Assembly (NCBI RefSeq): GCF_017357405.1
Contig: NZ_CP071597.1
Location: 3,596,001 to 3,660,000 of the forward strand
Source of the DNA: Halomontanus rarus
GTDB lineage: Archaea; Halobacteriota; Halobacteria; Halobacteriales; Natrialbaceae
DNA length: 64,000 nucleotides
Direction: 5' to 3'
Shown here: piece by piece, positions 26,946-36,066 of the stretch
How the letters are laid out: each line of letters opens with the position of its first letter
Numbering within the stretch: the stretch's first letter is position 1
The notes under the pieces: model-generated
What the model saw: the letters and a program-made list of their open reading frames with translations, nothing else
Databases searched by the model: none
Told to the model about the DNA's origin: nothing
Program-made: the position numbers and the translations under genes

Positions 26946-27922
26946 CGGCCACCCCGCGGACGCTCGTTCCCTTCCGTCGGATTCGGCGCATCGCCCTCGC
27001 CTCCGTCTTCGTCCCCCTGCTCGGCGTACTCGTCTTCGATCCGGCGCAACACCGAAACCGCACGCGTTTCCATCTCCTCGGTCGTCTCCGCGTGTCCGTA
27101 GCGGGTGTCCTCGAACAGCCGCGTGAGTTCGTCGACGTCCTCGCGGGCCAGTCCCGCGTCGATCGCCGCCTCGGCGAACTCCCGCGGCGTGCTCGTCTCC
27201 GGCCGGTCGACCTCGAGGAGTCGGGTCATGTCCCGCCAGGCCCGGTACACCGCGTTGTCGACGTCGTCGTCACCACTCGATTCGATTCGCTCGGCCGCCC
27301 GTCCCGCGGCGGCGGCGACTGCGGCGGCGTTGTCGTCGTCGCGATCGGTCTCGATCGCCGATTCGGATCCTGCGACCGAGTCGGAGTCGCGGCGGCTCAC
27401 GACGAGCGCCCCGACGAATATCGAGGTGACGACCAGCAACGCGACCAGTAGCGTCATCAGTGATCTTGGGACGGGGTTGTCGGTTCCGTCGCCCTCTCCC
27501 GGTTCACCGCCACCGCTGGGTGTTTCGTTCATCTCACCCATTTCCGACTGGTTCATCATACTGCTGGGTTCCAATTGCATGAAGAGGTATACGAGTGCCA
27601 GAATGACGAGTCCGACGCCCAGTGCGACCGCGATCAGTTTGACGGCATCGCGGCGATGGGAGATCAGATACCATGCCAGCGCCAGTGCGGCTACGATGAG
27701 GAGGGCGATGACGAGATACTCGAGGAAGGCGGGGATTTCGAAACCGCCACCCTCGGCCGGCGGCTGCTCCGTCGTCGGCGGGAGGCCGCTCCCCTCACCG
27801 CCGCCGGCCCCGCCGGTACCACCTGGCTCGACCGGATTGTCTATCGTCGCCGCTGCGAGCGCGACGGCGACGATACCGACGACGACGCCAGCGACTCGAA
27901 CGAGGAGGGAACGTCGGGACAC
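26942..27922 (-). CDS. DUF4129 domain membrane protein
   Basis: 326 residues. An N-terminal signal/anchor (VAGVVVGIVAVALAAATI) is followed by a Gly/Pro-rich external segment and helices FLEYLVIALLIVAALALAWY, LIAVALGVGLVILALVYLFM and LMTLLVALLVVTSIFVGALV. The cytoplasmic DUF4129 domain at the C-terminus has AWRDMTRLLEVDRPETSTPR EFA, VDELTRLFEDTRYG and EMETRAVSVLRRIE. GTG start at 27922. First gene of the DUF4129-DUF58-DUF7519 operon; a TATA-like TTTATG (27949-27958 on the minus strand) lies about 30 bases upstream. DUF4129 proteins are often found with transglutaminase-like and DUF58 proteins. Confidence 0.88.
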   Translation of the reverse strand: MSRRSLLVRVAGVVVGIVAVALAAATIDNPVEPGGTGGAGGGEGSGLPPTTEQPPAEGGGFEIPAFLEYLVIALLIVAALALAWYLISHRRDAVKLIAVALGVGLVILALVYLFMQLEPSSMMNQSEMGEMNETPSGGGEPGEGDGTDNPVPRSLMTLLVALLVVTSIFVGALVVSRRDSDSVAGSESAIETDRDDDNAAAVAAAAGRAAERIESSGDDDVDNAVYRAWRDMTRLLEVDRPETSTPREFAEAAIDAGLAREDVDELTRLFEDTRYGHAETTEEMETRAVSVLRRIEDEYAEQGDEDGGEGDAPNPTEGNERPRGGR

Positions 27923-28117
27923 CTATTGGTCGAACATATCGGCTCAACATACATAAATCAAGTTGGTATCTTCTGTTGGACTCGGTACAGTTACCGGGAA
28001 TCGAATCCGTGATCGGTGTCGGAGTTTCGGTTTCGGACGCCGAGAGACGCTCGAGCGATCACGATCACACCGGTACGTCGGACCGAGGATTCTCGTCGGC
28101 GTCTCTCTGGAGAGCGA

Positions 28118-28351
28118 TCAGTCGTTTTCGGAGCTGAAATCGTCCTTCGAGTCACGTCTCAGGAGTCCAGATACGGTGACACCGCGGTCGTTGAGAAAGA
28201 GGCCAAACACGATCGCAGCAGATAGTATTGCAGGATATATTATAACGTCGAAAACGTCGCGGAACGTTCCGTCTGGAATTCCGTATTTAATACACTGCCA
28301 CGAAAACAATATCACGTACGCCGTTATGAACGCTCTCGGCCACCGTTTCAT
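28118..28351 (-). CDS. 77-residue membrane protein, low-GC
   Basis: ATG 28351 gives MKRWPRAFITAYVILFSWQC, then a second helix (VIIYPAILSAAIVFGLFL) and a charged tail (LLRRDSKDDFSSEND). Two helices with a basic start and acidic end resemble a genuine small membrane protein. Codons are AT-rich for this genome (ATA, TTT, AAT, AAA), unlike its neighbours, suggesting recent acquisition or fast drift. The open frame continues upstream to 28510, but that part is basic and looks non-coding. I do not recognise the family. Confidence 0.55.
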   Translation of the reverse strand: MKRWPRAFITAYVILFSWQCIKYGIPDGTFRDVFDVIIYPAILSAAIVFGLFLNDRGVTVSGLLRRDSKDDFSSEND

Positions 28352-28547
28352 TCTGACCGTGCGTCTATTACGGTCACACCTATACGAGATAAACCTGCGT
28401 GTCCGAAATCCGCTCGCGCCACGAACGACGTCGCAAGCGGTTCGAGGAGGGAGGCGACACTGACGGGCACCGTCTGTTAAACGAGCTCGCGCGTGCGATA
28501 AAACTAACAACTCGATAGCGGGCTACCGGGCCGACCGTTTCGTTGCG

Positions 28548-28593
28548 CTTAAGTACCCTACGCGGATACGTTCGTATGCACTACGCTGTAGGG
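28548..28593 (+). promoter_or_regulatory. promoter/leader region of the tRNA-Ser-ribosomal protein operon
   Basis: A TATA-like CTTAAGTA (28548-28555) is followed by a hairpin with outer stem CCCTAC (28556-28561)/GTAGGG (28588-28593) and inner ATAC/GTAT around GTTC. Two blocks here, CCCTACGCGG and TGCACTACGCTGT, recur in the leader of the L7Ae operon (48791-48800 and 48854-48866). Promoter position is inferred. Confidence 0.45.
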
Positions 28594-28639
28594 GTGTCGA
28601 CCCCGAGTCCGAGAGGGCGACGATAGAGACGAACACGGT

Positions 28640-28722
28640 GTCGTGGTAGCCAAGCGGCCCAAGGCGCATGGTTGCTAACCATGTGGCGTCAAGCCTCCGG
28701 GGTTCAAATCCCCGCCACGACG
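28640..28722 (+). tRNA. tRNA-Ser(GCT)
   Basis: Acceptor GTCGTGG (28640-28646) pairs with CCACGAC (28715-28721); discriminator G 28722. Anticodon GCT is 28674-28676 in stem CATGGT/ACCATG. There is a long variable arm, typical of class II tRNA-Ser, and a T arm GGGG-TTCAAAT-CCCC. Length is 83 bases. It is the first transcribed element of the S13 operon, a conserved haloarchaeal arrangement. Confidence 0.95.
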
Positions 28723-28807
28723 TCGGATCCATACCAGATCAGATCACCAGCGGTCCATTTCCGCTGGTTCTCGCACCGCACGCAGACCAGACACACATAC
28801 ACAACAC

Positions 28808-29335
28808 ATGAGCGAGGAAGCACCTCAAGAACAACCAGAGGACGACGACGATCTTCGATACTTCGTCCGTATCGGCCAGACCGACCTGGACGGGACGAAG
28901 TCCGTCGAGCGCTCGCTCTCGGAGATGAACGGGATCGGCCGACGAAGCGCCCGGATCATCGCCGAGGAAGCGGGAATCGATCGAACGGCAACGTTCGGTC
29001 GACTCGAGGACGAAGAGATCGAATCGATCGTCGATCTCGTAGAGAACTACGCCGACGAAGTTCCGGACTGGCTCAACAACCGCCAGCACGACTTCTTCAG
29101 CGGCGAGACCACCCACGAGATCGGTAACGACCTCCAGTTGACCCGTCAACACGACATCAACCGGATGAAGATGATCGACTCCTACAAGGGCGCCCGCCAC
29201 AAGCGCGGCCAGAAGGTCCGTGGACAGCGAACCAAGTCCACCGGCCGGACCGAGGGCACCATCGGCGTTAACGTCGAGGAGATCCGCGAAGAGCAAGCCG
29301 AAGAGGCAGCGGCCGCAGAGGAGGATGACGAATAA
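28808..29335 (+). CDS. rps13: 30S ribosomal protein uS13
   Basis: 175 residues. Small-subunit head protein that contacts tRNA and 50S. After an acidic N-terminal extension comes [20 protein letters not shown], then the helix-hairpin-helix [17 protein letters not shown], and the basic tail [27 protein letters not shown], ending in an acidic C-terminus. It heads the classic archaeal uS13-uS4-uS11-RpoD-eL18-uL13-uS9-RpoN-RpoK operon. Its stop overlaps the next start (TAATG). Confidence 0.97.
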   Translation: MSEEAPQEQPEDDDDLRYFVRIGQTDLDGTKSVERSLSEMNGIGRRSARIIAEEAGIDRTATFGRLEDEEIESIVDLVENYADEVPDWLNNRQHDFFSGETTHEIGNDLQLTRQHDINRMKMIDSYKGARHKRGQKVRGQRTKSTGRTEGTIGVNVEEIREEQAEEAAAAEEDDE

Positions 29336-29856
29336 TGCCACTGGGTTCGAACACTAAACAGTACGAGACGCCAAACCACCCGTATCAGGGAGAGCGTATC
29401 GCCAGCGAACACTCGCTGCTCGACCGCTACGGCCTCTCGAACAAGGAAGAACTCTGGCGCGCGCAGTCGGAACTGCGATCCTACCGACGCGAGGCTCGCG
29501 ACCTGCTCGGCCAGGCCCAAGACGACGAAACCGTCATTCGACGCTCCGAGGAGTTCCTCGGTCGACTCACACACGTCGGTATCCTCGACGAAGAGGACGA
29601 ACTCGGCGACATTCTGTCGCTCGAGATCGAGGACGTTCTCGAGCGCCGACTCCAGACCGTCGCCTACCGAAAGGGGCTCGCGAACACGCCCCAGCAGGCC
29701 CGACAGTTCATCACGCACGGCCACATCGTCGTCGACGGACAGCGCCACCGCATCCCGTCGTACGTGGTCGACACCGACGAGGAGGATCTCGTCGAGTTCG
29801 ACGAGAACAGTCCGATCGCGGACGAACTCCACCCAGCACGCGCGGAGGAACAATAA
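29335..29856 (+). CDS. rps4: 30S ribosomal protein uS4
   Basis: 173 residues; nucleates 30S assembly by binding 16S rRNA. Starts [20 protein letters not shown] and carries the S4 RNA-binding domain ([44 protein letters not shown]). Second gene of the operon, start overlapping the stop of uS13. Confidence 0.97.
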   Translation: MPLGSNTKQYETPNHPYQGERIASEHSLLDRYGLSNKEELWRAQSELRSYRREARDLLGQAQDDETVIRRSEEFLGRLTHVGILDEEDELGDILSLEIEDVLERRLQTVAYRKGLANTPQQARQFITHGHIVVDGQRHRIPSYVVDTDEEDLVEFDENSPIADELHPARAEEQ

Positions 29857-29857
29857 C

Positions 29858-30247
29858 ATGAGTCAGGATGACGACAAGTGGGGAATCGCCCACGTACACG
29901 CATCGTTCAACAACACCGTCATGACCGTCACCGACCTCACGGGCGCGGAGACGATCGCGAAGTCCTCCGGTGGGACCGCGGTCAAGCAAAACCGCGACGA
30001 GGCGTCGCCGTACGCGGCCATGCAGATGGCCGAATCGGTCGCCGAAGAGGTCAAGGCAGCCGGTATCACGGGTCTGCACGTTCGCGTGCGTGGCCCCGGT
30101 GGGAACCTCCAGAAGTCCCCCGGTCCCGGCGCGCAGGCGACCATTCGCGCACTCGCCCGCTCGGGGATCGAGATCGGACGCATCGAGGACGTGACGCCGA
30201 TCCCGCACGACGGATCGCGCGCTCCGAAAGGCAAAGGCGGATACTAA
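29858..30247 (+). CDS. rps11: 30S ribosomal protein uS11
   Basis: 129 residues. Platform protein of the small subunit near the mRNA exit. Visible: [25 protein letters not shown] shortened core, [16 protein letters not shown], and [23 protein letters not shown]; ends [19 protein letters not shown]. Third gene of the operon, one base after the uS4 stop. Confidence 0.97.
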   Translation: MSQDDDKWGIAHVHASFNNTVMTVTDLTGAETIAKSSGGTAVKQNRDEASPYAAMQMAESVAEEVKAAGITGLHVRVRGPGGNLQKSPGPGAQATIRALARSGIEIGRIEDVTPIPHDGSRAPKGKGGY

Positions 30248-30250
30248 CCC

Positions 30251-31000
30251 ATGGCAACGGACTACGACGTCGAGTTCGTCGAACGCGAGGATCGGGAGGC
30301 CAGATTCCTCGTCCGCGGGGTCACCCCCGCGTTCGCAAACGGCATCCGCCGTGCGATGGTCGCGGACGTTCCGACGATGGCCGTCGACACCGTTCGGTTC
30401 ATCGAGAACTCCTCGGTCATGTTCGACGAACAGATCGCGCTCCGACTCGGGCTCGTCCCGCTGACGACGCCACCGGAAGGTGAGTTCGTCGAAGACGACA
30501 CCGTCACCCTCTCGATCGACGTCCAAGGGCCGGCCACCGCCTACTCCGGCGACCTCGTCTCGAGCGACGACCTCGTGCAGCCGGCCGACGAGAACGTCCC
30601 GATCATCCAACTCAAGGACGATCAGCGTCTTGAGGCCGAAGCCGACGCGGTCATGAACCGCGGAAAGGACCACGCCAAACATCAGGGCGGCGTGGCGGTC
30701 GGCTATCGACACCTCCAGCGCGTGGAGGTCGTCGGCGATCTCGACGAGTTCGAGGAGCAGGAGTCACAGATCGTTCGTGGCGTTATCGAAGACGACGGCG
30801 AACTGGTGCCGACCAGCGAGTTCGATCACGACCTCGCCACCCGGTACCCCGGCAAGGAAGTCCGACTCGAGGACGTTCCGGACGCGTTCGTCTTCCACGT
30901 CGAGACCGACGGCTCGTTCACAGTCGAGGAACTCGTCACGCGAGCCGCCGACTCCATCGTCGATCGCGCACGCGAACTCGAAGACGCAGTACAGCTATAA
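30251..31000 (+). CDS. rpoD: DNA-directed RNA polymerase subunit D (Rpo3)
   Basis: 249 residues. Archaeal counterpart of Rpb3/alpha that assembles with subunit L to start RNA polymerase formation. N-terminal dimerisation part: [32 protein letters not shown]. Then [14 protein letters not shown], a middle insert with no visible Cys cluster for an Fe-S centre, and the C-terminal [16 protein letters not shown]. The missing Cys ligands fit what is known of haloarchaeal D subunits. Lies within the ribosomal protein operon. Confidence 0.96.
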   Translation: MATDYDVEFVEREDREARFLVRGVTPAFANGIRRAMVADVPTMAVDTVRFIENSSVMFDEQIALRLGLVPLTTPPEGEFVEDDTVTLSIDVQGPATAYSGDLVSSDDLVQPADENVPIIQLKDDQRLEAEADAVMNRGKDHAKHQGGVAVGYRHLQRVEVVGDLDEFEEQESQIVRGVIEDDGELVPTSEFDHDLATRYPGKEVRLEDVPDAFVFHVETDGSFTVEELVTRAADSIVDRARELEDAVQL

Positions 31001-31134
31001 TACAACAATGACAGGACGCCCCCTCACAACCCAGATGGTCGAGACGAGCGCTGTAGCCGCGAACTACGAGACCAGCGCCGCCATCGATCGAATCGAAAGG
31101 GGTTTGAAGGGGCGACCAGTAGACGGAAGTGCGA

Positions 31135-31219
31135 GCAGGGATAGCCAAGTCAGGCCAACGGCGCAGCGTTCAGGGCGCTGTCTCGTAGGAGTCCGCAGGT
31201 TCAAATCCTGCTCCCTGCA
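31135..31219 (+). tRNA. tRNA-Leu(CAG)
   Basis: Acceptor GCAGGGA (31135-31141) pairs with TCCCTGC (31212-31218); discriminator A 31219. Anticodon CAG is 31171-31173 within CAGCG-TTCAGGG-CGCTG. Long variable arm (class II) and T arm GCAGG-TTCAAAT-CCTGC. 85 bases. It sits between rpoD and rpl18e inside the operon, as in other haloarchaea, so processing must free it from the mRNA. Confidence 0.95.
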
Positions 31220-31279
31220 TCACTTCTTTCCCGTATTCGATACGGATTCGGATACGGACACGGAATACGGAGGACAACA

Positions 31280-31633
31280 ATGAGTAGTAAAACGAATCCG
31301 AGGCTTACCGATCTCATCGCCGAGCTGAAGTCGACGTCCCGTCAAACGGACGCCGACGTCTGGCGAGACGTCGCGGATCGTCTCGAGAAGCCCCGACGTA
31401 CCCACGCAGAGGTCAACCTGGGGCGGATCGAACGATACGCACGCGAAGAAGAGACTGTCGTCGTTCCCGGCAAGGTGCTGGGTTCGGGCGCACTCCAGAA
31501 GAACGTCACCGTCGCCGCCGTCGACTTCTCTTCGTCGGCGGAGACGAAGATCGATCAGGTCGGTCAATCAGTACCGCTCGAGCAGTTGCTCGAACAGAAC
31601 CCAGAAGGCTCCGACGTCCGGGTGATTCGATGA
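31280..31633 (+). CDS. rpl18e: 50S ribosomal protein eL18
   Basis: 117 residues. Archaeal/eukaryal-specific large-subunit protein (L18e/L15 fold): [64 protein letters not shown] Shine-Dalgarno-like GGAGG (31269-31273) precedes the ATG, consistent with translation from the processed message after tRNA-Leu excision. Confidence 0.96.
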   Translation: MSSKTNPRLTDLIAELKSTSRQTDADVWRDVADRLEKPRRTHAEVNLGRIERYAREEETVVVPGKVLGSGALQKNVTVAAVDFSSSAETKIDQVGQSVPLEQLLEQNPEGSDVRVIR

Positions 31634-32067
31634 GTCTCGCAGAGTTCGACGCCGACGTCGTCGTCGACGCTCGAGACTGTATTCTCGGCCGCGTCGCCAG
31701 TCAGGTCGCCCAGCGCGCCCTCGACGGTGAACGCGTCGCGATCGTCAACGCCGAGGACGCCATCATCACCGGCGACAAGGAGGACGTCTTCGAGACCTAC
31801 CGCACCCGACTCCAACTGGGGTCCGACCGCGGTCCGTACTACCCGAAGCGACCGGACACGATCTTCAAGCGCGCCGTTCGCGGCATGCTGCCCTACAAGA
31901 AGCAGCGCGGTCGCGAGGCGTTCGAGAACGTTCGCGTCTACATCGGGAACCCCTACGACGAGGACGGTGAAATCCTCGAGGACACGTCGCTGGATCGACT
32001 CTCGAACATCCGCTTCGTACAGCTACACGAAGTGAGCGAACAACTCGGTGCTAACGTCACATGGTAA
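31630..32067 (+). CDS. rpl13: 50S ribosomal protein uL13
   Basis: 145 residues. Early-assembly 23S rRNA-binding protein. Visible: [80 protein letters not shown]. Start overlaps the eL18 stop by four bases; the end overlaps the uS9 start by seven bases. Confidence 0.97.
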   Translation: MSLAEFDADVVVDARDCILGRVASQVAQRALDGERVAIVNAEDAIITGDKEDVFETYRTRLQLGSDRGPYYPKRPDTIFKRAVRGMLPYKKQRGREAFENVRVYIGNPYDEDGEILEDTSLDRLSNIRFVQLHEVSEQLGANVTW

Positions 32068-32459
32068 CGAACACGAGTGGCAAGAAGAAGACCGCCGTCG
32101 CTCGCGCCACCGTGCGCGGGGGCGAGGGTCGCGTACGAATCAACTCCCAGCCCGTCGAGCTGGTCGAGCCGGAAACCTCCCAGCTGAAGATGCTCGAGCC
32201 GTTCCGCATCATCGGCGAGGATCTTCGCGGCGAGATGGACGTCGACGTCCGCGTCGAGGGTGGCGGAATCAGCGGGCAGGCAGACGCCGTCCGCACCGCC
32301 ATCGCTCGCGGCATCGTCCAGCACACTAACGACGCCGAACTTCGTGACGCATTCATGGAGTTCGACCGGTCGCTGCTGGTCAACGACGTTCGCCAGTCCG
32401 AACCCAAGAAGTGGGGCGGTCCCGGCGCTCGGGCCCGCTACCAGAAATCCTACCGCTAA
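32061..32459 (+). CDS. rps9: 30S ribosomal protein uS9
   Basis: 132 residues; its C-terminal tail reaches the P-site tRNA. Visible: [32 protein letters not shown]-like [19 protein letters not shown], and the C-terminal [17 protein letters not shown] with the conserved ending KSYR. Overlaps uL13. Confidence 0.97.
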   Translation: MVTNTSGKKKTAVARATVRGGEGRVRINSQPVELVEPETSQLKMLEPFRIIGEDLRGEMDVDVRVEGGGISGQADAVRTAIARGIVQHTNDAELRDAFMEFDRSLLVNDVRQSEPKKWGGPGARARYQKSYR

Positions 32460-32471
32460 GGTGATTCAGAT

Positions 32472-32666
32472 ATGATGGTACCGGTCCGGTGTTTCACGTG
32501 CGGTAACGTCGTGGGCGAACACTGGGAGGAGTTTGACGCGCGCGCCAACGAGGGAGACGAGGACCCGGAGGAGGTCCTCGACGAACTCGGCGTCGAGCGT
32601 TACTGCTGCCGGCGAATGCTCGTCTCACACACTGACCTCGTCGATGTCGTTTCACCGTATCAGTAA
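32472..32666 (+). CDS. rpoN: DNA-directed RNA polymerase subunit N (Rpo10)
   Basis: 64 residues, homologous to Rpb10. The zinc ligands are visible: [17 protein letters not shown] (CxxC) and the CC pair in [19 protein letters not shown]. Platform subunit binding D and B. Two adjacent ATGs (32472, 32475) are possible starts. The stop overlaps the rpoK start. Confidence 0.96.
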   Translation: MMVPVRCFTCGNVVGEHWEEFDARANEGDEDPEEVLDELGVERYCCRRMLVSHTDLVDVVSPYQ

Positions 32667-32851
32667 TGCAGGGGGAAAGCTACAACCGCTACGAGAAAGC
32701 ACGCATCCTCGGCGCTCGAGCACTGCAGGTGTCCTACGGGGCGCCGGTGCTGATCGAGACCGATCAGACCGAGCCGATTCTGATCGCCGCCGAAGAGTAC
32801 GATGCGGGGGCACTCCCCTTCACGGTCAAACGAGGATACGACAGGAAATGA
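32666..32851 (+). CDS. rpoK: DNA-directed RNA polymerase subunit K (Rpo6)
   Basis: 61 residues, counterpart of Rpb6/omega. [25 protein letters not shown] and [20 protein letters not shown] match the family. It clamps the largest subunit during assembly. Start ATG within the rpoN stop (TAATG); its TGA overlaps the enolase ATG. Confidence 0.96.
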   Translation: MQGESYNRYEKARILGARALQVSYGAPVLIETDQTEPILIAAEEYDAGALPFTVKRGYDRK

Positions 32852-34053
32852 CGCTCATCACCGACATTCGACTCCGAGAAGTGCTCGATTCGCGTGGCAA
32901 TCCGACGGTCGAAGCCGACGTGCTCACCGAGAGTGGCGGCTTCGGTCGCGGTGCGGCGCCGTCGGGCGCCAGTACGGGCGAGTACGAGGCGATCGAACGA
33001 CCGGCGAACGAGGCGATCGCGGCGGCACGCGAACACGCCGTTCCACGGCTCGTCGGTGAGGCCTACGCGGGCAACCAGCGGGAAGTCGACAGTATCCTCC
33101 GCGCGGCGGACGGCACTGACGACTTCTCAGAGATCGGCGCCAACAGCGCGGTCGCCATTTCGATGGCCGCCGCGAAGGCCGGTGCCGACGTGCTCGGTGC
33201 GCCGCTGTTCCAGCACCTCGGCGGTGCGTTCCGCGGCGAGAACTTCCCGACGCCACTCGGGAACGTCGTCGGCGGTGGCGAACACGCCGCCGACGCGACC
33301 GACATCCAGGAGTTCCTCTCGGCTCCCGTCGGCGCACCGAGCGTCGCCGAAGCCGTCTTCGCGAACGCCGCCGTCCACGCCGAAGTCGCCGACCTGCTCT
33401 CGGAACGCGGTGTTCCGTCGGGCAAGGGTGACGAGGGCGCGTGGGCGCCGTCGATCGACGACGGTGAGGCCTTCGAGATCGTCGACGAGGCTGTCTCGAC
33501 GGTCGAAGACGACGTCGGCTTCGAGATCGGATTCGGGCTGGACGTCGCCGCCGCAGAGATGTACGACGCCGACGCTGGCGTCTACGAGTACGGCGACACC
33601 ACTCGAGACACCGACGAACAGATCGACTACATCGCCGACCTCGTCCGAGAGTACGATCTCGTCTACGTTGAGGACCCCCTCGACGAGAACGACTACGACG
33701 CCTTCGCCGAGTTGACCGACCGAGTCGGCGATCAGACGCTCGTCTGCGGCGACGATCTGTTCGTCACCAACACCGAGCGACTCGCGGAGGGGATCGACCG
33801 CGGCGCGGCCAACAGCATCCTGATCAAGCCGAACCAGATCGGGACGCTGACGGACGCGTTCGACGCGATCGAACTCGCGACCGAACACGGCTACGATTCG
33901 GTTATCTCCCACCGCTCGGGCGAGACCGAGGATACGACGATCGCACACCTCGCCGTCGCGACCGACGCACCGTTCATCAAGACCGGTGCCGTCGGCGGCG
34001 AGCGAACCGCCAAGCTCAACGAGCTCATCAGAATCGCAGACGACGCGACATGA
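32848..34053 (+). CDS. eno: enolase
   Basis: 401 residues. 2-phosphoglycerate to phosphoenolpyruvate in glycolysis and gluconeogenesis. Motifs: [45 protein letters not shown] segment ([20 protein letters not shown], catalytic Lys), and the signature [21 protein letters not shown] 32848 overlaps the rpoK stop. Its place between RNA polymerase K and uS2 is conserved in archaea. Confidence 0.97.
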   Translation: MTLITDIRLREVLDSRGNPTVEADVLTESGGFGRGAAPSGASTGEYEAIERPANEAIAAAREHAVPRLVGEAYAGNQREVDSILRAADGTDDFSEIGANSAVAISMAAAKAGADVLGAPLFQHLGGAFRGENFPTPLGNVVGGGEHAADATDIQEFLSAPVGAPSVAEAVFANAAVHAEVADLLSERGVPSGKGDEGAWAPSIDDGEAFEIVDEAVSTVEDDVGFEIGFGLDVAAAEMYDADAGVYEYGDTTRDTDEQIDYIADLVREYDLVYVEDPLDENDYDAFAELTDRVGDQTLVCGDDLFVTNTERLAEGIDRGAANSILIKPNQIGTLTDAFDAIELATEHGYDSVISHRSGETEDTTIAHLAVATDAPFIKTGAVGGERTAKLNELIRIADDAT

Positions 34054-34892
34054 CCGACAACGACGCACAACAGGAAGGGCTCGACGCCGCCGAGGAGGAG
34101 ATCGACGAGGAACCAGCCGAAGGGGCTGGTCCCGCCGCCGAACCCACCGAGGACGTCGAACCTGTAGACGCAGACGAACAGGACGCCGAGGCCGAGGAGG
34201 CCGAGGGCGAACCAGAGCCGGAATCCGTCGACGCCGACGCCGACGCGGAAGCCGAGGCCGAGGAGGAAGACGCCGGGCCAGCACTCGACGACGACGTCAT
34301 GAGTGACGAGGAGGCGGACCTCCTCATCCCCGTCGAGGACTACCTCGGCGCCGGTGTTCACATCGGGACCCAGCAGAAGACCAACGACATGGAGCGGTTC
34401 ATCCACCGCGTCCGGACCGACGGGCTGTACGTGCTGGACGTTTCGAAGACCGACGGCCGCATCCGGACGGCCGCGAACTTCCTCTCGAACTACACACCGG
34501 AGCAGATCCTGGTCACCTCGAGTCGCCAGTACGGTCGCTTCCCGGCGGAGAAGTTCGCCGAGGCCGTCGGCGCTCGCGCCCGAACGGGCCGGTTCATCCC
34601 GGGCACGCTGACGAACCCGAAGTACGACGGCTACATCGAGCCGGACGTCGTCGTCGTCACGGACCCGATCGGTGACGCCCAGGCGGTCAAAGAGGCGATC
34701 ACCGTCGGGATCCCGGTCATCGCGATGTGTGACTCGAACAACCAGACCTCGAACGTCGACCTGGTCGTCCCAACGAACAACAAGGGTCGCAAGGCCCTCT
34801 CGGTCGTCTACTGGCTGCTCGCCAACGAGGTCCTCGACCGCCGCGGTGCCGAGCCGTCCTACTCGCTCGAGGACTTCGAGAGCGCGATTTAA
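34050..34892 (+). CDS. rps2: 30S ribosomal protein uS2 with acidic N-terminal extension
   Basis: 280 residues. The first ~80 residues are an Asp/Glu/Ala-rich extension ([20 protein letters not shown] ... AEAEEEDAG) absent from most uS2 proteins, a halophile trait. The core follows: [83 protein letters not shown] [20 protein letters not shown]. Last gene of the long operon; a T-run follows. Confidence 0.96.
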   Translation: MTDNDAQQEGLDAAEEEIDEEPAEGAGPAAEPTEDVEPVDADEQDAEAEEAEGEPEPESVDADADAEAEAEEEDAGPALDDDVMSDEEADLLIPVEDYLGAGVHIGTQQKTNDMERFIHRVRTDGLYVLDVSKTDGRIRTAANFLSNYTPEQILVTSSRQYGRFPAEKFAEAVGARARTGRFIPGTLTNPKYDGYIEPDVVVVTDPIGDAQAVKEAITVGIPVIAMCDSNNQTSNVDLVVPTNNKGRKALSVVYWLLANEVLDRRGAEPSYSLEDFESAI

Positions 34893-34908
34893 CCCGGCTG
34901 TCTTTCGA

Positions 34909-34915
34909 GTTTTTC
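34909..34915 (+). terminator. T-run terminator after rps2
   Basis: GTTTTTC begins 17 bases after the uS2 stop, at the likely end of the ribosomal protein operon. Confidence 0.45.
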
Positions 34916-35049
34916 TCCCGGCAGTTGCACGGGGTTCCGACGATCTCTCAGCGACGCGTCGCGGTCGAGACGTTGCGATCGATATCGGATCCGACGCAAG
35001 CGTACGTAGATCGGTACGAATCCCTCCTCGCCGCCCCGAATCGGCGGGC

Positions 35050-35056
35050 TATAAAC
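35050..35056 (+). promoter_or_regulatory. TATA box for the mevalonate kinase operon
   Basis: CTATAAACC lies about 25-30 bases before the ATG at 35080, indicating a leaderless transcript for mvk and ipk. Confidence 0.55.
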
Positions 35057-35079
35057 CACCGTCACGCTTACCACCGGGC

Positions 35080-36066
35080 ATGACACGCTCGAGCGCTCCC
35101 GGCAAGGTATACTTATTCGGGGAGCACGCGGTCGTCTACGGCGAACCCGCGGTCCCGTGTGCGATCGAACGACGGGCACACGTCGAGGTCGAACGACGCG
35201 ACGACGACAAGCTTCGCGTCCACAGTGAGGATCTCACGCTCGACGGGTTCACGGTCGAGTACGGCGGGCGATCGGATTCGCGTCCCGACGTCGACGTCTC
35301 GGAATCGTTACTCGCGGCGGCGACGGGCTACGTCGACGGCGCGATCGATCAGGTTCGGGAGGTCACCGGTGAGCGGTCGGTCGGCTTCGACGTGACGATC
35401 GAGAGCGAGATCCCCCTCGGCGGGGGACTGGGCTCCTCGGCGGCGGTCACCGTCGCGGCGATCGACGCGGCGACACGCGAACTCGGCGTCACGCTCGAGA
35501 CGGACGAACTCGCCGAGCGGGCGTTTCGGACGGAGTACGAGGTGCAGGGGGGACAGGCCTCCCGTGCGGATACGTTCTGCGTGGCGACCGGCGGCGCGGT
35601 CCGCGTAGAGGGGGAGGACTGCCGGAGCATCGAGGCCCCCGACCTCCCGCTGGTCATCGGCTTCGACGGCGGCGCCGGCGAGACCGGCTCGCTCGTCGCG
35701 GGCGTGGGCGCGCTCCGCGAGCGCTACGACTTCGCGGCGGACACCGTCGAGGCGATCGGTGACATCGTCAGAACTGGCGAATCGGTGCTCGAGACGGGCG
35801 ACCTCGAGGAACTCGGACAGTTGATGGACGTCAACCACGGCCTGCTCTCGGCGCTGGGGGTCTCCTCGCGATCGCTCGATGCGATGGTCTGGGCGGCCCG
35901 CGATGCGGGCGCGTACGGTGCCAAACTGACGGGTGCGGGCGGCGGCGGCTGTATCGTCGCGCTCGATCCGACGGAGGCGACCGAGACGGCCCTGAAGTTC
36001 ACGCCTGGCTGCGAGGAGGCGTTCCGCGCCGAACTCGCCGACGAGGGGGTGAAGCGGCTCGAATGA
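35080..36066 (+). CDS. mvk: mevalonate kinase
   Basis: 328 residues from ATG 35080. Phosphorylates mevalonate in archaeal isoprenoid lipid synthesis. GHMP-kinase motifs: SSAPGKVYLFGEHAVVYGEP, EIPLGGGLGSSAAVTVA (ATP loop), EVQGGQASRADTFCVATGG, and the C-terminal AKLTGAGGGGCIVAL. The start sits at the standard N-terminus and behind a TATA box. Its TGA overlaps the ATG of isopentenyl phosphate kinase, the enzyme two steps later. Confidence 0.96.
   Translation: MTRSSAPGKVYLFGEHAVVYGEPAVPCAIERRAHVEVERRDDDKLRVHSEDLTLDGFTVEYGGRSDSRPDVDVSESLLAAATGYVDGAIDQVREVTGERSVGFDVTIESEIPLGGGLGSSAAVTVAAIDAATRELGVTLETDELAERAFRTEYEVQGGQASRADTFCVATGGAVRVEGEDCRSIEAPDLPLVIGFDGGAGETGSLVAGVGALRERYDFAADTVEAIGDIVRTGESVLETGDLEELGQLMDVNHGLLSALGVSSRSLDAMVWAARDAGAYGAKLTGAGGGGCIVALDPTEATETALKFTPGCEEAFRAELADEGVKRLE

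Noticed and set aside
25311..27101. 596-codon plus-strand frame opposite the DUF58 gene
   Set aside because: Shadow frame; composition Arg/Gly/Asp-rich, no helices where the true protein has them.
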